30,934 bases of DNA from CBDCWA01 sp046048295 (lineage in GTDB: Bacteria > Pseudomonadota > Alphaproteobacteria > Rhizobiales > Hyphomicrobiaceae): the NCBI GenBank assembly GCA_046048295.1, contig JBJOGJ010000012.1:1-30934 (forward strand). The letters run 5' to 3'. Positions within the stretch are counted from its first letter, which is position 1; the number at the start of each line of letters is the position of its first letter. The position numbers and the translations under genes are program-made. This document shows, piece after piece, positions 15,681 through 22,573 of this stretch. The notes below the pieces were generated by a model. The model had not been told where the DNA came from, made no database searches, and saw only the letters and a list, made by a program, of their open reading frames with translations.

Positions 15681-16103
15681 CTAAAATGGCTTCACGATGA
15701 CCAATACAACAATCACGATCATGATCGCCGTCGGCACCTCGTTCGCGACCCGATAGAACTTCTGCGTCCGCGTGTTGCGATCCTCGTTGAAGGCGCGCAC
15801 CCATCCACCGGCGATATCATTGAATGCGGACAACGCGAGGACCAGTGCGAATTTCGCCCACATCCATGGCTCAGCCCAGAAACCGCTGATCCACACCAGC
15901 GCCAATCCACTCAGCCAGACGACGATCATCGCCGGCCGCATGATGTAGCCGAACAGCCGGCGCTCCATCACCTTGAAGGTTTCGGACTGCCGCGAGCCGC
16001 GTTCCGCGTCGCAATGATAGACCATGAGCCGCGGCAGATACAGGAGGCCCGCCATCCAAGAGATCACGGCAATGATGTGCAGCGCCTTGATCCAAAGGTA
16101 CAT
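15681..16103 (-). CDS. hemJ: Protoporphyrinogen oxidase HemJ
   Basis: HemJ is the oxygen-independent membrane protoporphyrinogen IX oxidase used by most alphaproteobacteria. The 140-residue protein has four predicted membrane helices (around IKALHIIAVISWMAGLLYL, MIVVWLSGLALVWISGF, WAKFALVLALSAFNDI, and PTAIMIVIVVLVIVKPF). It has the conserved N-terminal histidine (His9), RLFGYIMRPAM, and the C-terminal signature FYRVANEVPT. It lies 9 bp after hemE on the same strand, so the two heme steps are probably co-transcribed, followed by rho. Confidence 0.93.
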   Translation of the reverse strand: MYLWIKALHIIAVISWMAGLLYLPRLMVYHCDAERGSRQSETFKVMERRLFGYIMRPAMIVVWLSGLALVWISGFWAEPWMWAKFALVLALSAFNDIAGGWVRAFNEDRNTRTQKFYRVANEVPTAIMIVIVVLVIVKPF

Positions 16104-16112
16104 CGGCTAGGC

Positions 16113-17144
16113 TCAAACCTCTCCCCTGACGAGTTGCACCAGTCTCGCGACATGCTCGGGTGGCGTTTGCGGCACGATCCCATGCCCGAGGTTGAAGATG
16201 TATCGCCCCCCATCCATCTGATCGAGGAGCTTCCGCACCCTCCTATCGAGGGATTCGCCACCCGTCACAAGCAGCAACGGATCGAGATTTCCCTGAACGA
16301 CCATCGGCCCGCCATCGAACGCGTCGCGCACATAGCCTAGATCGCTCGACGTATCACATCCGACGCCATCGACCTTGGTCGAATTGCCGTACCATGAAAT
16401 GTAGGCGCCGATCCCTCGCGCAAACCCGATGATGGGAACGTCGGGATGGAGCCGCTTGATCTCCGAGACGATGCGCTTCGTGGGAGCAACAACCCATTTG
16501 GCGAGTTCGTCGCCGGCCAGAGACCCCGCCCAGGAATCAAAAATCTGCAGTACATCGGCACCGGCCCGCACCTGGGCGTCGAGATAAGCGATCGAACTTT
16601 CAGTCAGGATGTCGATCAGCTGCCCGAAACCCTCCGGATCCCGGTAGGCCCAGAGCCTGGCAGACGCCTGTTCCTTGCTGCCCTTGCCCTCCACCACATA
16701 GGTGGCCACGGTCCAAGGTGCGCCGCAAAATCCGATCAGCGCCGTCTCGCGCGGCAGCGCTTCTCGAACCCTGCTTACTGTCTCGGCTACGATCGCATAT
16801 TTTTCGCCGGCACTCCCGGGATCGAGCGCGGCAAGACCCTTCGCGTCCTGGATCGGATCCAGGACCGGCCCCTCACCCTCGACAAAGCGCACACCCTGGC
16901 CAAGCGCATCCGGCACCACGAGGATATCCGAGAACAGGATCGCCGCATCGAACCCGAACCGCCTGATCGGCTGCAGCGTAACCTCGGCCGCCAATTCCGG
17001 CGTGTAGCACAGGTTCAGGAAACTGCCCGCCCTCGCACGCACCTCGCGATACTCGGGAAGGTACCGCCCAGCCTGTCGCATCAGCCAGATCGGCGGCGGA
17101 CCTTCAACCTCGCCGGCAAATACTCCCAAGAACCGCCCAGCCAT
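16113..17144 (-). CDS. hemE: Uroporphyrinogen decarboxylase
   Basis: HemE removes four carboxyl groups from uroporphyrinogen III to give coproporphyrinogen III. The 343-residue protein has the two family signatures: PIWLMRQAGRYLPEYRE (about 18-34), with active-site arginines, and GFCGAPWTVATYVVEG. It also has FGFDAAILFSDILV, QIFDSWAG, and NLGHGIVPQTPPEHV at the C-terminus. Length and start are standard. It is the first gene left of the probable replication origin, transcribed away from it, as in Caulobacter and Rickettsia. Confidence 0.96.
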   Translation of the reverse strand: MAGRFLGVFAGEVEGPPPIWLMRQAGRYLPEYREVRARAGSFLNLCYTPELAAEVTLQPIRRFGFDAAILFSDILVVPDALGQGVRFVEGEGPVLDPIQDAKGLAALDPGSAGEKYAIVAETVSRVREALPRETALIGFCGAPWTVATYVVEGKGSKEQASARLWAYRDPEGFGQLIDILTESSIAYLDAQVRAGADVLQIFDSWAGSLAGDELAKWVVAPTKRIVSEIKRLHPDVPIIGFARGIGAYISWYGNSTKVDGVGCDTSSDLGYVRDAFDGGPMVVQGNLDPLLLVTGGESLDRRVRKLLDQMDGGRYIFNLGHGIVPQTPPEHVARLVQLVRGEV

Positions 17145-17199
17145 CGCCTTTGCCTCGTCGTTGGTTGTTTCACACAGCCCGATGCCTCACCTAATCAAT

Positions 17200-17222
17200 C
17201 AAGAATCCAAATTTTTGAATCT
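17200..17222. repeat. AT-rich imperfect palindrome in the origin region
   Basis: CAAGAATCCAAA and TTTTGAATCTTG form a near-palindrome (10 of 12 pairs) in the AT-richest part of the hemE-ppsR gap. Each arm carries a GAATC (GANTC) site, at 17203-17207 and 17217-17221. It is a candidate unwinding or protein-binding element. Confidence 0.45.
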
Positions 17223-17362
17223 TGTTTCTCTTACTGTTAGGCCGGTGAACTTCGGCAATACTCACCCTGTCCGCCGCTCTTGCACATTTCACCACCACTC
17301 CACGAACCGAGCGACTAGACTTGGTACCCGCAAGCATCGAGGCATACAATTCGATATTTCAA

Positions 17363-17384
17363 CGCTTGGATTCAAGCGCTTGGA
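17363..17384. repeat. Hairpin and direct repeat in the origin region
   Basis: CGCTTG (17363-17368) and CAAGCG (17373-17378) form a perfect stem around GATT, which includes a GANTC site. CGCTTGGA is also repeated directly at 17363-17370 and 17377-17384, 14 bp apart, and AAGCGCTT (17374-17381) is an 8-bp palindrome. Overlapping direct and inverted copies suggest a protein-binding site. Confidence 0.45.
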
Positions 17385-17588
17385 CCACCGGTACGAATTT
17401 TACAAGCTGTAGACTTCGATGGGAAAACCGCCGAGTTCCGCATGAACACGGCGAGAATGTGCTAAACCGGCAAATCCGATGCCTTCCCGGGTCGAAGTGG
17501 GGACATCTGTGTGGGTAAAGTCGAAGTTGTCCGGCAAGCCCGCCGCTCGCCCCTGTCGTCGTCCCGTAGCGAGCCGAGTAATCCACAG

Positions 17589-18416
17589 ATGGCCAATGAA
17601 TTGCCAAGCTACTTCCACCTGCATCTGGTGTCGGATGCCACCGGCGAGACTCTCACGACGATAGCCAAGGCCGCATCGGTGCAGTACCCGGACGCGCGCG
17701 CCATCGAGCACGTGTATCCCCTTGTGCGCACCCGCCGCCAGATCGAACGCGTCCTGCAGGAGATCGAGGCTTCGCCCGGCATCGTCCTGTGCACGGTCAT
17801 CGACGACGAACTCGCTCAGTTGGTCGACGAGCGCTGTCGCGAGATTAAGGTTCCCTGCATGCACGTGCTCGATCCGGTCATGCGCGTGTTCGAGAATTAT
17901 CTTGGCGCCGCCCAGACACCTATCGTCGCCGGCCAGCACGTCCTCGATGCCGACTACTTTCGCCGCATCGATGCACTCAATTTTGCCATGGCGCACGACG
18001 ATGGGCGACTTCCGGAAAACCTGGACGAAGCGGACATCATCATCCTGGGCGTGTCACGGACGTCCAAGACACCTACGAGCATTTATCTTGCCCAGCGGGG
18101 ATATAAGACGACGAACCTCCCGCTTGTGCCGGACATCCTTCTTCCCCCGTCGTTGACCGCGCCGCACACCGCGTTCGTCGTCGGCCTGGTTGCATCCGTC
18201 GAACGGATAGCGGAAATCCGGCGCAACCGCGTTCGCCTGCTATCCGACCGCGATCTCAGCGAGTATGTCGATCGCGAAACCATCGCCGCGGAAATCGCCT
18301 ATTCACGCAGGATTTGCGCCAAGCACGGCTGGCCGGTGATCGATGTTTCCCGCCGGTCGGTCGAGGAGACGGCCGCAACCATCATCAAGCTGTTCCACGA
18401 CAGGGGGGAGACGTGA
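17589..18416 (+). CDS. ppsR: PEP synthase / PPDK regulatory kinase-pyrophosphorylase
   Basis: A DUF299-family bifunctional enzyme that inactivates phosphoenolpyruvate synthase or pyruvate phosphate dikinase by ADP-dependent phosphorylation and reactivates it by phosphorolysis. The 275-residue protein begins MANELPSYFHLHLVSDATGETL and has the P-loop GVSRTSKT at about 154-161, then PTSIYLAQRGYKTTNLPLVP, and the C-terminal ISRR-like end (VIDVSRRSVEETAATI). A GTG at 17511 would extend it by 26 residues with no family similarity, so the ATG at 17589 is preferred. No clear ribosome binding site is seen, and a DnaA-box-like TAATCCACA ends one base before the ATG. It is the first gene right of the probable origin. 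The maf start overlaps its stop. Confidence 0.93.
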   Translation: MANELPSYFHLHLVSDATGETLTTIAKAASVQYPDARAIEHVYPLVRTRRQIERVLQEIEASPGIVLCTVIDDELAQLVDERCREIKVPCMHVLDPVMRVFENYLGAAQTPIVAGQHVLDADYFRRIDALNFAMAHDDGRLPENLDEADIIILGVSRTSKTPTSIYLAQRGYKTTNLPLVPDILLPPSLTAPHTAFVVGLVASVERIAEIRRNRVRLLSDRDLSEYVDRETIAAEIAYSRRICAKHGWPVIDVSRRSVEETAATIIKLFHDRGET

Positions 18417-19012
18417 TCCTGCCCCCGTCTGAAATCGTGCTCGCCTCCGCCAGTGCTGCGCGCCGCCAGATGCTGGCTGATGCCGGCGTAACTGTTGATA
18501 TACAACCGGCAGACATTGACGAGGATGCAATAAAGCAAGCGTCGCATCTTACTCCATCCGATCTTGCGCTGCGGCTCGCAATTGCCAAGGCGGAAACCGT
18601 CAGCGCGATGCGCCTGCCGGACCTTGTCATCGGATCGGATCAGGTGCTGTCACTGGAAGGCGTCACGCTGTCCAAGCCTCCCGATATTGCCGCGGCCCGC
18701 CACCAGCTCCAAGCATTACGATCCCGTACACACGAGCTCCACACTGCAGTGGTCCTGGCCAGCGGTGGCCTTGCCCTATGGCAGCATTGTGCCGTCGCCA
18801 GACTCACTATGCGGAGTTTCTCCGAAGCCTTCCTCGATCGCTATATCGAGACCGAAGGCGAGGCTCTCTGCCAGTCCGTCGGCGCCTACCGGATCGAAGG
18901 CCTGGGCTTGCAGCTATTCGAGGCAGTCGAAGGCGACCACTTCGTCATCATGGGGATGCCACTCTTGCCACTGTTGAATGAACTGCGCCGGCGCGGCGCT
19001 ATAGAGAGCTAG
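18413..19012 (+). CDS. maf: Maf-family nucleotide pyrophosphatase
   Basis: Maf proteins hydrolyse non-canonical or modified nucleoside triphosphates. The 199-residue product starts at GTG 18413, overlapping the ppsR stop (GTGA), with a strong GGGGGGAG ribosome binding site. It has the N-terminal IVLASASAARRQML signature, the acidic VIGSDQVLSLEG, RSRTHELHTAVVL, and VGAYRIEGLGLQLFEAVEGDHFVIMGMPLLPLL. This fits the general Maf/YceF fold. Which subfamily substrate it prefers cannot be decided here. In many relatives aroE follows; here coaE starts 12 bp after the maf stop. Confidence 0.92.
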   Translation: MILPPSEIVLASASAARRQMLADAGVTVDIQPADIDEDAIKQASHLTPSDLALRLAIAKAETVSAMRLPDLVIGSDQVLSLEGVTLSKPPDIAAARHQLQALRSRTHELHTAVVLASGGLALWQHCAVARLTMRSFSEAFLDRYIETEGEALCQSVGAYRIEGLGLQLFEAVEGDHFVIMGMPLLPLLNELRRRGAIES

Positions 19013-19024
19013 TGGGAGGACTTG

Positions 19025-19639
19025 GTGCTGATAATCGGCCTGACGGGATCGATAGGGATGGGTAAATCGACTGTCGCAGCCCACCTTGCTGCGCAGGGCA
19101 TTCCGGTCTGCGACGCGGACGCGGTCGTACATGACCTCTATGCGGGCAGGGCCGTTCCACTGGTTGAAGCGGAATTTCCAGGCACCACCGGCCCTGAAGG
19201 TGTCGACCGCGCTGCACTTTCCCGCGCCCTTGCCCGTGAACCAGATGCACTCATCCGTCTCGAGGCACTGGTGCATCCACTGGTCCAGGCCGAGGAGAAG
19301 GCTTTCCTCGCTGACGCGCTCCGGCAGGGCGCACCCGTGGCCGTTCTTGAAATCCCACTGCTTTTCGAGATCGGCGCCAACCGCAAGGTTGATGTCGTCG
19401 TCGTCGTCTCGGCGCCGCCGGAGGTTCAGCGCCAGCGCGTGCTCGAGCGCCCCGGTATGACCGAGGAAAAACTCGCAATGATCCTCTCCCGCCAGGTCCC
19501 TGACAGTGAGAAGCGTGCCGGAGCGGACTACGTCATCGATACCTCCGGCGCGTTCGAGGAAACCTATCGGCAAGTTGATACCATGCTCCAGGCCCTTGCC
19601 GGGCGAAGCGGTACTGCCTACCAAGATCATTGGTCTTGA
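19025..19639 (+). CDS. coaE: Dephospho-CoA kinase
   Basis: CoaE phosphorylates the ribose 3'-hydroxyl of dephospho-CoA, the last step of coenzyme A synthesis. The 204-residue protein has the P-loop GLTGSIGMGKST (about 5-16), then the CDADAVVHDLY motif, LEALVHPLVQ, VLEIPLLFE, and RQVPDSEKRAGADYVIDTSG in the lid and C-terminal part. A TTG at 19022 is possible, but GTG at 19025 is better spaced from GGGAGGA and gives the typical N-terminus. It lies between maf and dnaQ on the same strand. Confidence 0.94.
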   Translation: MLIIGLTGSIGMGKSTVAAHLAAQGIPVCDADAVVHDLYAGRAVPLVEAEFPGTTGPEGVDRAALSRALAREPDALIRLEALVHPLVQAEEKAFLADALRQGAPVAVLEIPLLFEIGANRKVDVVVVVSAPPEVQRQRVLERPGMTEEKLAMILSRQVPDSEKRAGADYVIDTSGAFEETYRQVDTMLQALAGRSGTAYQDHWS

Positions 19640-19678
19640 TTCGCCCGGCATGACCGGCCGGCAGATGGGGGGGGCACC

Positions 19679-20404
19679 ATGCTGCGCGAGATCGTACTCG
19701 ACACCGAAACGACAGGACTTGAAGCTGCGGGCGGCGACCGGCTCATCGAGATCGGCTGCATCGAACTCCTGAACCGTATCCCAACAGGCAACGAGTACCA
19801 CCAGTACATCAATCCTGAGGAACGCGCCGTTCATCCCGAAGCAGAAGCCGTACACGGAATTTCAAACGCATTCTTGAAGGACAAGCCCCCGTTTCGTGAT
19901 GTGGCGCGCAAGTTCATCGACTTCGTCGGCGACGGTCATTTGGTCATCCATAACGCTGCCTTCGATATGGGTTTCATAAATATGGAGCTCGGGCGCATCG
20001 GGCTGCAGCAGATTCCGTCGACGAACGTAGTCGATACGTTGGCGCTCGCACGGCGCAAGCACCCCGCAGGACCGAACACGCTCGACGCATTGTGCAAACG
20101 CTACGGCATCGATAACAGCCGGCGCGTCAAGCACGGCGCACTGATGGACGCGGAGCTGCTGGCGGAAGTCTACATCGAGCTGCTCGGCGAGCGTCAGGCC
20201 ATGCTTGGGCTTGCTACGGATGACTTGGAGCGTGCGTCGGGCTCACGTCACGGTCGCAGGACGGCGCGCAAGCGTCCAAGTCCCCTGGTCGGTCGCCTGG
20301 GCGACGACGACGTTGCGGCTCATCGCGCATTCGTCGAGACGCTTGGTGACGATGCCCTTTGGTTGACCTATCTGGAACCAGGCGGCAATAGCGAAGCCGC
20401 CTGA
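19679..20404 (+). CDS. dnaQ: DNA polymerase III epsilon subunit, 3'-5' proofreading exonuclease
   Basis: DnaQ is the proofreading exonuclease of the replicative polymerase. The 241-residue protein shows the DEDDh motifs: ExoI DTETTG (Asp8, Glu10), ExoII HNAAFDMGF (Asp96), and ExoIII HGALMDAELLA (His152, Asp157). A basic linker follows at about 190-205, and the C-terminal stretch AHRAFVETLGDDALWL is likely to bind the alpha subunit. A very G-rich ribosome binding site (eight G) precedes the ATG. It follows coaE by 39 bp and converges on secB with only 14 bp between stops. Confidence 0.95.
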   Translation: MLREIVLDTETTGLEAAGGDRLIEIGCIELLNRIPTGNEYHQYINPEERAVHPEAEAVHGISNAFLKDKPPFRDVARKFIDFVGDGHLVIHNAAFDMGFINMELGRIGLQQIPSTNVVDTLALARRKHPAGPNTLDALCKRYGIDNSRRVKHGALMDAELLAEVYIELLGERQAMLGLATDDLERASGSRHGRRTARKRPSPLVGRLGDDDVAAHRAFVETLGDDALWLTYLEPGGNSEAA

Positions 20405-20418
20405 ACCGGACCCGGTAC

Positions 20419-20910
20419 TCAAGAATTGGCGTTATCGTTGCTCGCCTGCGCGCGACGCTGCTCGTAGAGGCTTGCGAAATCCAATGGATCGAGCAACAGC
20501 GGCGGGAATCCTCCCTCGCGCGTCAGGTCGGCGATGAGGCGGCGCAGGAACGGGAACAGCAGCGTTGGGCAGTGGATGAGAAGGAACGGCTCCAATGCTT
20601 CCTGCGGCAGGTTCTCAACCCTGAACATGCCCGCATAACTGATTTCGAGTTCGTAGAAGACCATGTCCGAGGTCGATGCCTTGGCCCCGAAGTCGATGAC
20701 ACTCTCGAACAGCCCCTCGCCGACCGCCTCGGCATTCACGTTCACTTCGATCTCGAGATTCGGATTATCGGGTCTCTTGACGAGAATTTTTCTGACGTTG
20801 GGGTTCTCGAACGACAGGTCCTTGATGTACTGCGCGATGATCTGGATGTTGGGCTGCGCCCCGGACGCGTCCTGGGCATCGCGTCCGTTCTCCCTGTTGT
20901 CTTCGGCCAT
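20419..20910 (-). CDS. secB: Protein-export chaperone SecB
   Basis: SecB is a tetrameric chaperone that keeps preproteins unfolded and delivers them to SecA. The 163-residue protein has the family features IIAQYIKDLSFENPN, VNAEAVGEGLFESVIDF, FYELEISYAGMFRVENLP, and LLIHCPTLLFPFLRRLIADLTREGGFPPLLLDPLDF. The ATG at 20910 gives the usual length; an upstream in-frame start would add 29 unrelated residues. It lies 104 bp downstream of fxsA on the same strand. Confidence 0.95.
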   Translation of the reverse strand: MAEDNRENGRDAQDASGAQPNIQIIAQYIKDLSFENPNVRKILVKRPDNPNLEIEVNVNAEAVGEGLFESVIDFGAKASTSDMVFYELEISYAGMFRVENLPQEALEPFLLIHCPTLLFPFLRRLIADLTREGGFPPLLLDPLDFASLYEQRRAQASNDNANS

Positions 20911-21014
20911 GTGGTGGCTGTCCTTCGTCCCCGGTTTCCGATCTGGTACTGCAATGGAATCGCAAGACGGGCTACCACGCTGGTCGTTGGCCCGCAATGC
21001 GTCGGCGCCGTCAC

Positions 21015-21536
21015 TTATTGACGCTTGTCACGTCGATCGCGATCCGGTCCTTCCTTGGGCTCATCGAGCGTCTCGTATTCGCCTTCGATGATCGGCCCGC
21101 TGCGCGAACGTCGCTCATCGTTCGAGTCTCGTTCCCCGGCACCGGCGTGGCCGGTTCTGATGTCGACCCTGACATCTGCACGCGAGATGATCATGCGGAA
21201 TATCGCCCGCGCCACCCATCGCCTCACCCCCGGCACAAGCAGCGCCAGACCGACCGCGTCCGTAATAAGTCCTGGCGCGAGAAGCAAGCCGCCAGCAACC
21301 AGCAGGAAGCTGCCATCGATGACGGGTTCGATGGGCGGCTGGCCCCTCGCACTGGCTTCCATGGCACGCTGCATCACCTGCCAGCCCTGGCGGTGAAGTA
21401 CCATGCTGCCGGCAATGGCCGTGCCGATCACGATTGCTATGGTCGGCCACAGCCCGATGGTCTGGCCCACCTTGATGAGAAGAGCCAGCTCGATCAGAGG
21501 TATGGCGACAAACAGAAGGAGTAATCCTAGCCTCAT
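21015..21536 (-). CDS. fxsA: FxsA family membrane protein
   Basis: A 173-residue inner-membrane protein of the FxsA family, named for suppression of F-exclusion of phage T7 when overproduced; its normal role is unknown. Three or four hydrophobic helices are visible: LGLLLLFVAIPLIELALLI, IGLWPTIAIVIGTAIAG, and SFLLVAGGLLLAPGLITDAVGLALLVPGVR. The GWQVMQRAMEASARGQPP loop and the LLAPGLITDAVG motif are typical. The C-terminal tail is charged and probably disordered. It diverges from the Tim44-domain gene. Confidence 0.88.
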   Translation of the reverse strand: MRLGLLLLFVAIPLIELALLIKVGQTIGLWPTIAIVIGTAIAGSMVLHRQGWQVMQRAMEASARGQPPIEPVIDGSFLLVAGGLLLAPGLITDAVGLALLVPGVRRWVARAIFRMIISRADVRVDIRTGHAGAGERDSNDERRSRSGPIIEGEYETLDEPKEGPDRDRRDKRQ

Positions 21537-21665
21537 GTCTACCGATACCCCGTGTGCTCCGGCTTCTCAAGCGCCGCCCGACGAACCGGTTGGCGCCAGC
21601 CCAATAAGTGCTAAAATTGATCTGCAACATGGACAATGGGGTACCCGTGAAGGGAATGAAATGGT

Positions 21666-21680
21666 AACGTCGGCGACGTT
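21666..21680. promoter_or_regulatory. Perfect 7-bp palindrome in the fxsA/Tim44 divergent gap
   Basis: AACGTCG, one central G, then CGACGTT form an exact 15-bp dyad in the 271-bp gap between the divergent fxsA and Tim44-domain genes. It lies inside a possible 12-codon frame at 21661-21699, which has a GAAGGGAATG leader. It could be a regulator site for either gene, or a hairpin in a short leader peptide. Confidence 0.4.
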
Positions 21681-21807
21681 CATGACGGCAAACCTCTAGC
21701 TTTGAGTGGATCTTGCCCATACATAGAGGGTCATGCACGCCAGGGCGCGAGCACCCGTTAAGAATGTTACGAAATTTGCGCAGCCAGCCGCCAAGAAGGC
21801 CACCAGT

Positions 21808-22539
21808 ATGAACGGTAAGATCGACCTGATCACACTTATCGCCTTGATTGTTGCGGTCGTGGCAATTCTGAAACTCCGCAGCGTACTGGGCCGTCGAACC
21901 AGCGACGACGAAGCGCGCTACCAGGAGCGCATCAGGGCCGAGCAGATGCAGGACAGTGCCACGGGAGCCCGGGACAAGGTGGTTGCCCTGCCTAATCGCG
22001 GCAAGGAGGCCGCCGCCCGTCCAGGCGCGACAACCACCGCCATCGCCGATGTCGAGGAGCGGATCAAGGGGCTTGCGACCAATCGCGAGGCGGAAGAAGG
22101 CCTGATGGCCATCGCCCGTGCGGACCGCAGCTTCGATCCCCTGCATTTCATGGACGGTGCCAAACAGGCATACGAAATGATCGTCACTGCCTTCGCCGAA
22201 GGCAACAAGAAGATCCTGAAGGACCTGCTGAGCAGGGAGGTCTACGAGGGCTTCGAAGAGGCTATATCCGGGCGGGAGGCTCGCGGCGAGCAGATCGATC
22301 AGGCCTTCGTCGGCATCAACAAGGCCGACATAATCGAAGCCGAGCTGAAGGGCTCTTCGGCGCAGATCACCATCAAATTCATCAGTCAGCTGATTTCTGC
22401 GACGCGTGACCGCTCGGGCGAGATACTTTCTGGCGATGCGCAGCGAATTACCGAGGTCACGGACATCTGGAGTTTCTCGCGAGACGTGCAATCGGGTAAC
22501 CCGAACTGGCGGCTCGTGGCGACCCAGGCAGCGACCTGA
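21808..22539 (+). CDS. Tim44-domain protein (TimA-like)
   Basis: A 243-residue protein with an N-terminal membrane helix (about residues 4-22, LITLIALIVAVVAILKL), the RSVLGRRT motif typical of the alphaproteobacterial family, a charged low-complexity linker, and a C-terminal Tim44/mL45-like domain (from about FDPLHFMDGAKQAYEMIV to the end, ending NPNWRLVATQAA). The mitochondrial relative anchors the import motor; the bacterial role is not settled. The frame also allows a start at 21733, but 21808 puts the membrane helix at the N-terminus as in the family and has AAGAAGG upstream. It precedes mltA by 34 bp. Confidence 0.85.
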   Translation: MNGKIDLITLIALIVAVVAILKLRSVLGRRTSDDEARYQERIRAEQMQDSATGARDKVVALPNRGKEAAARPGATTTAIADVEERIKGLATNREAEEGLMAIARADRSFDPLHFMDGAKQAYEMIVTAFAEGNKKILKDLLSREVYEGFEEAISGREARGEQIDQAFVGINKADIIEAELKGSSAQITIKFISQLISATRDRSGEILSGDAQRITEVTDIWSFSRDVQSGNPNWRLVATQAAT

Positions 22540-22573
22540 GAACAGCGCTCTTGTTTCCACCGGATAACCGGCC

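Larger units (their letters stand above)
17145..17588. other. Probable chromosomal replication origin (oriC) region
   Basis: This 444-bp gene-free gap lies between hemE and ppsR, which diverge from it; in Caulobacter and Rickettsia the origin is in the equivalent gap beside hemE. It starts with an AT-rich stretch near 17190-17240 that could be the unwinding element. One-mismatch DnaA boxes (relaxed consensus TTWTNCACA, either strand) occur at 17166-17174, 17168-17176, 17278-17286, 17458-17466, 17510-17518 and 17579-17587. Three GANTC sites (17203, 17217, 17369) could be CcrM methylation targets. There is no perfect DnaA box and I saw no TTAA-N7-TTAA CtrA site. The short frames that cross it look non-coding. 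Confidence 0.75.

Noticed and set aside
17166..17176. TGTTTCAC, half of a parS site, in the origin region
   Set aside because: The other half is absent. It is better described as two overlapping one-mismatch DnaA-box matches.
17161..17412. 83-codon frame in the hemE-ppsR gap
   Set aside because: Low-complexity product without a ribosome binding site, lying in the probable origin.
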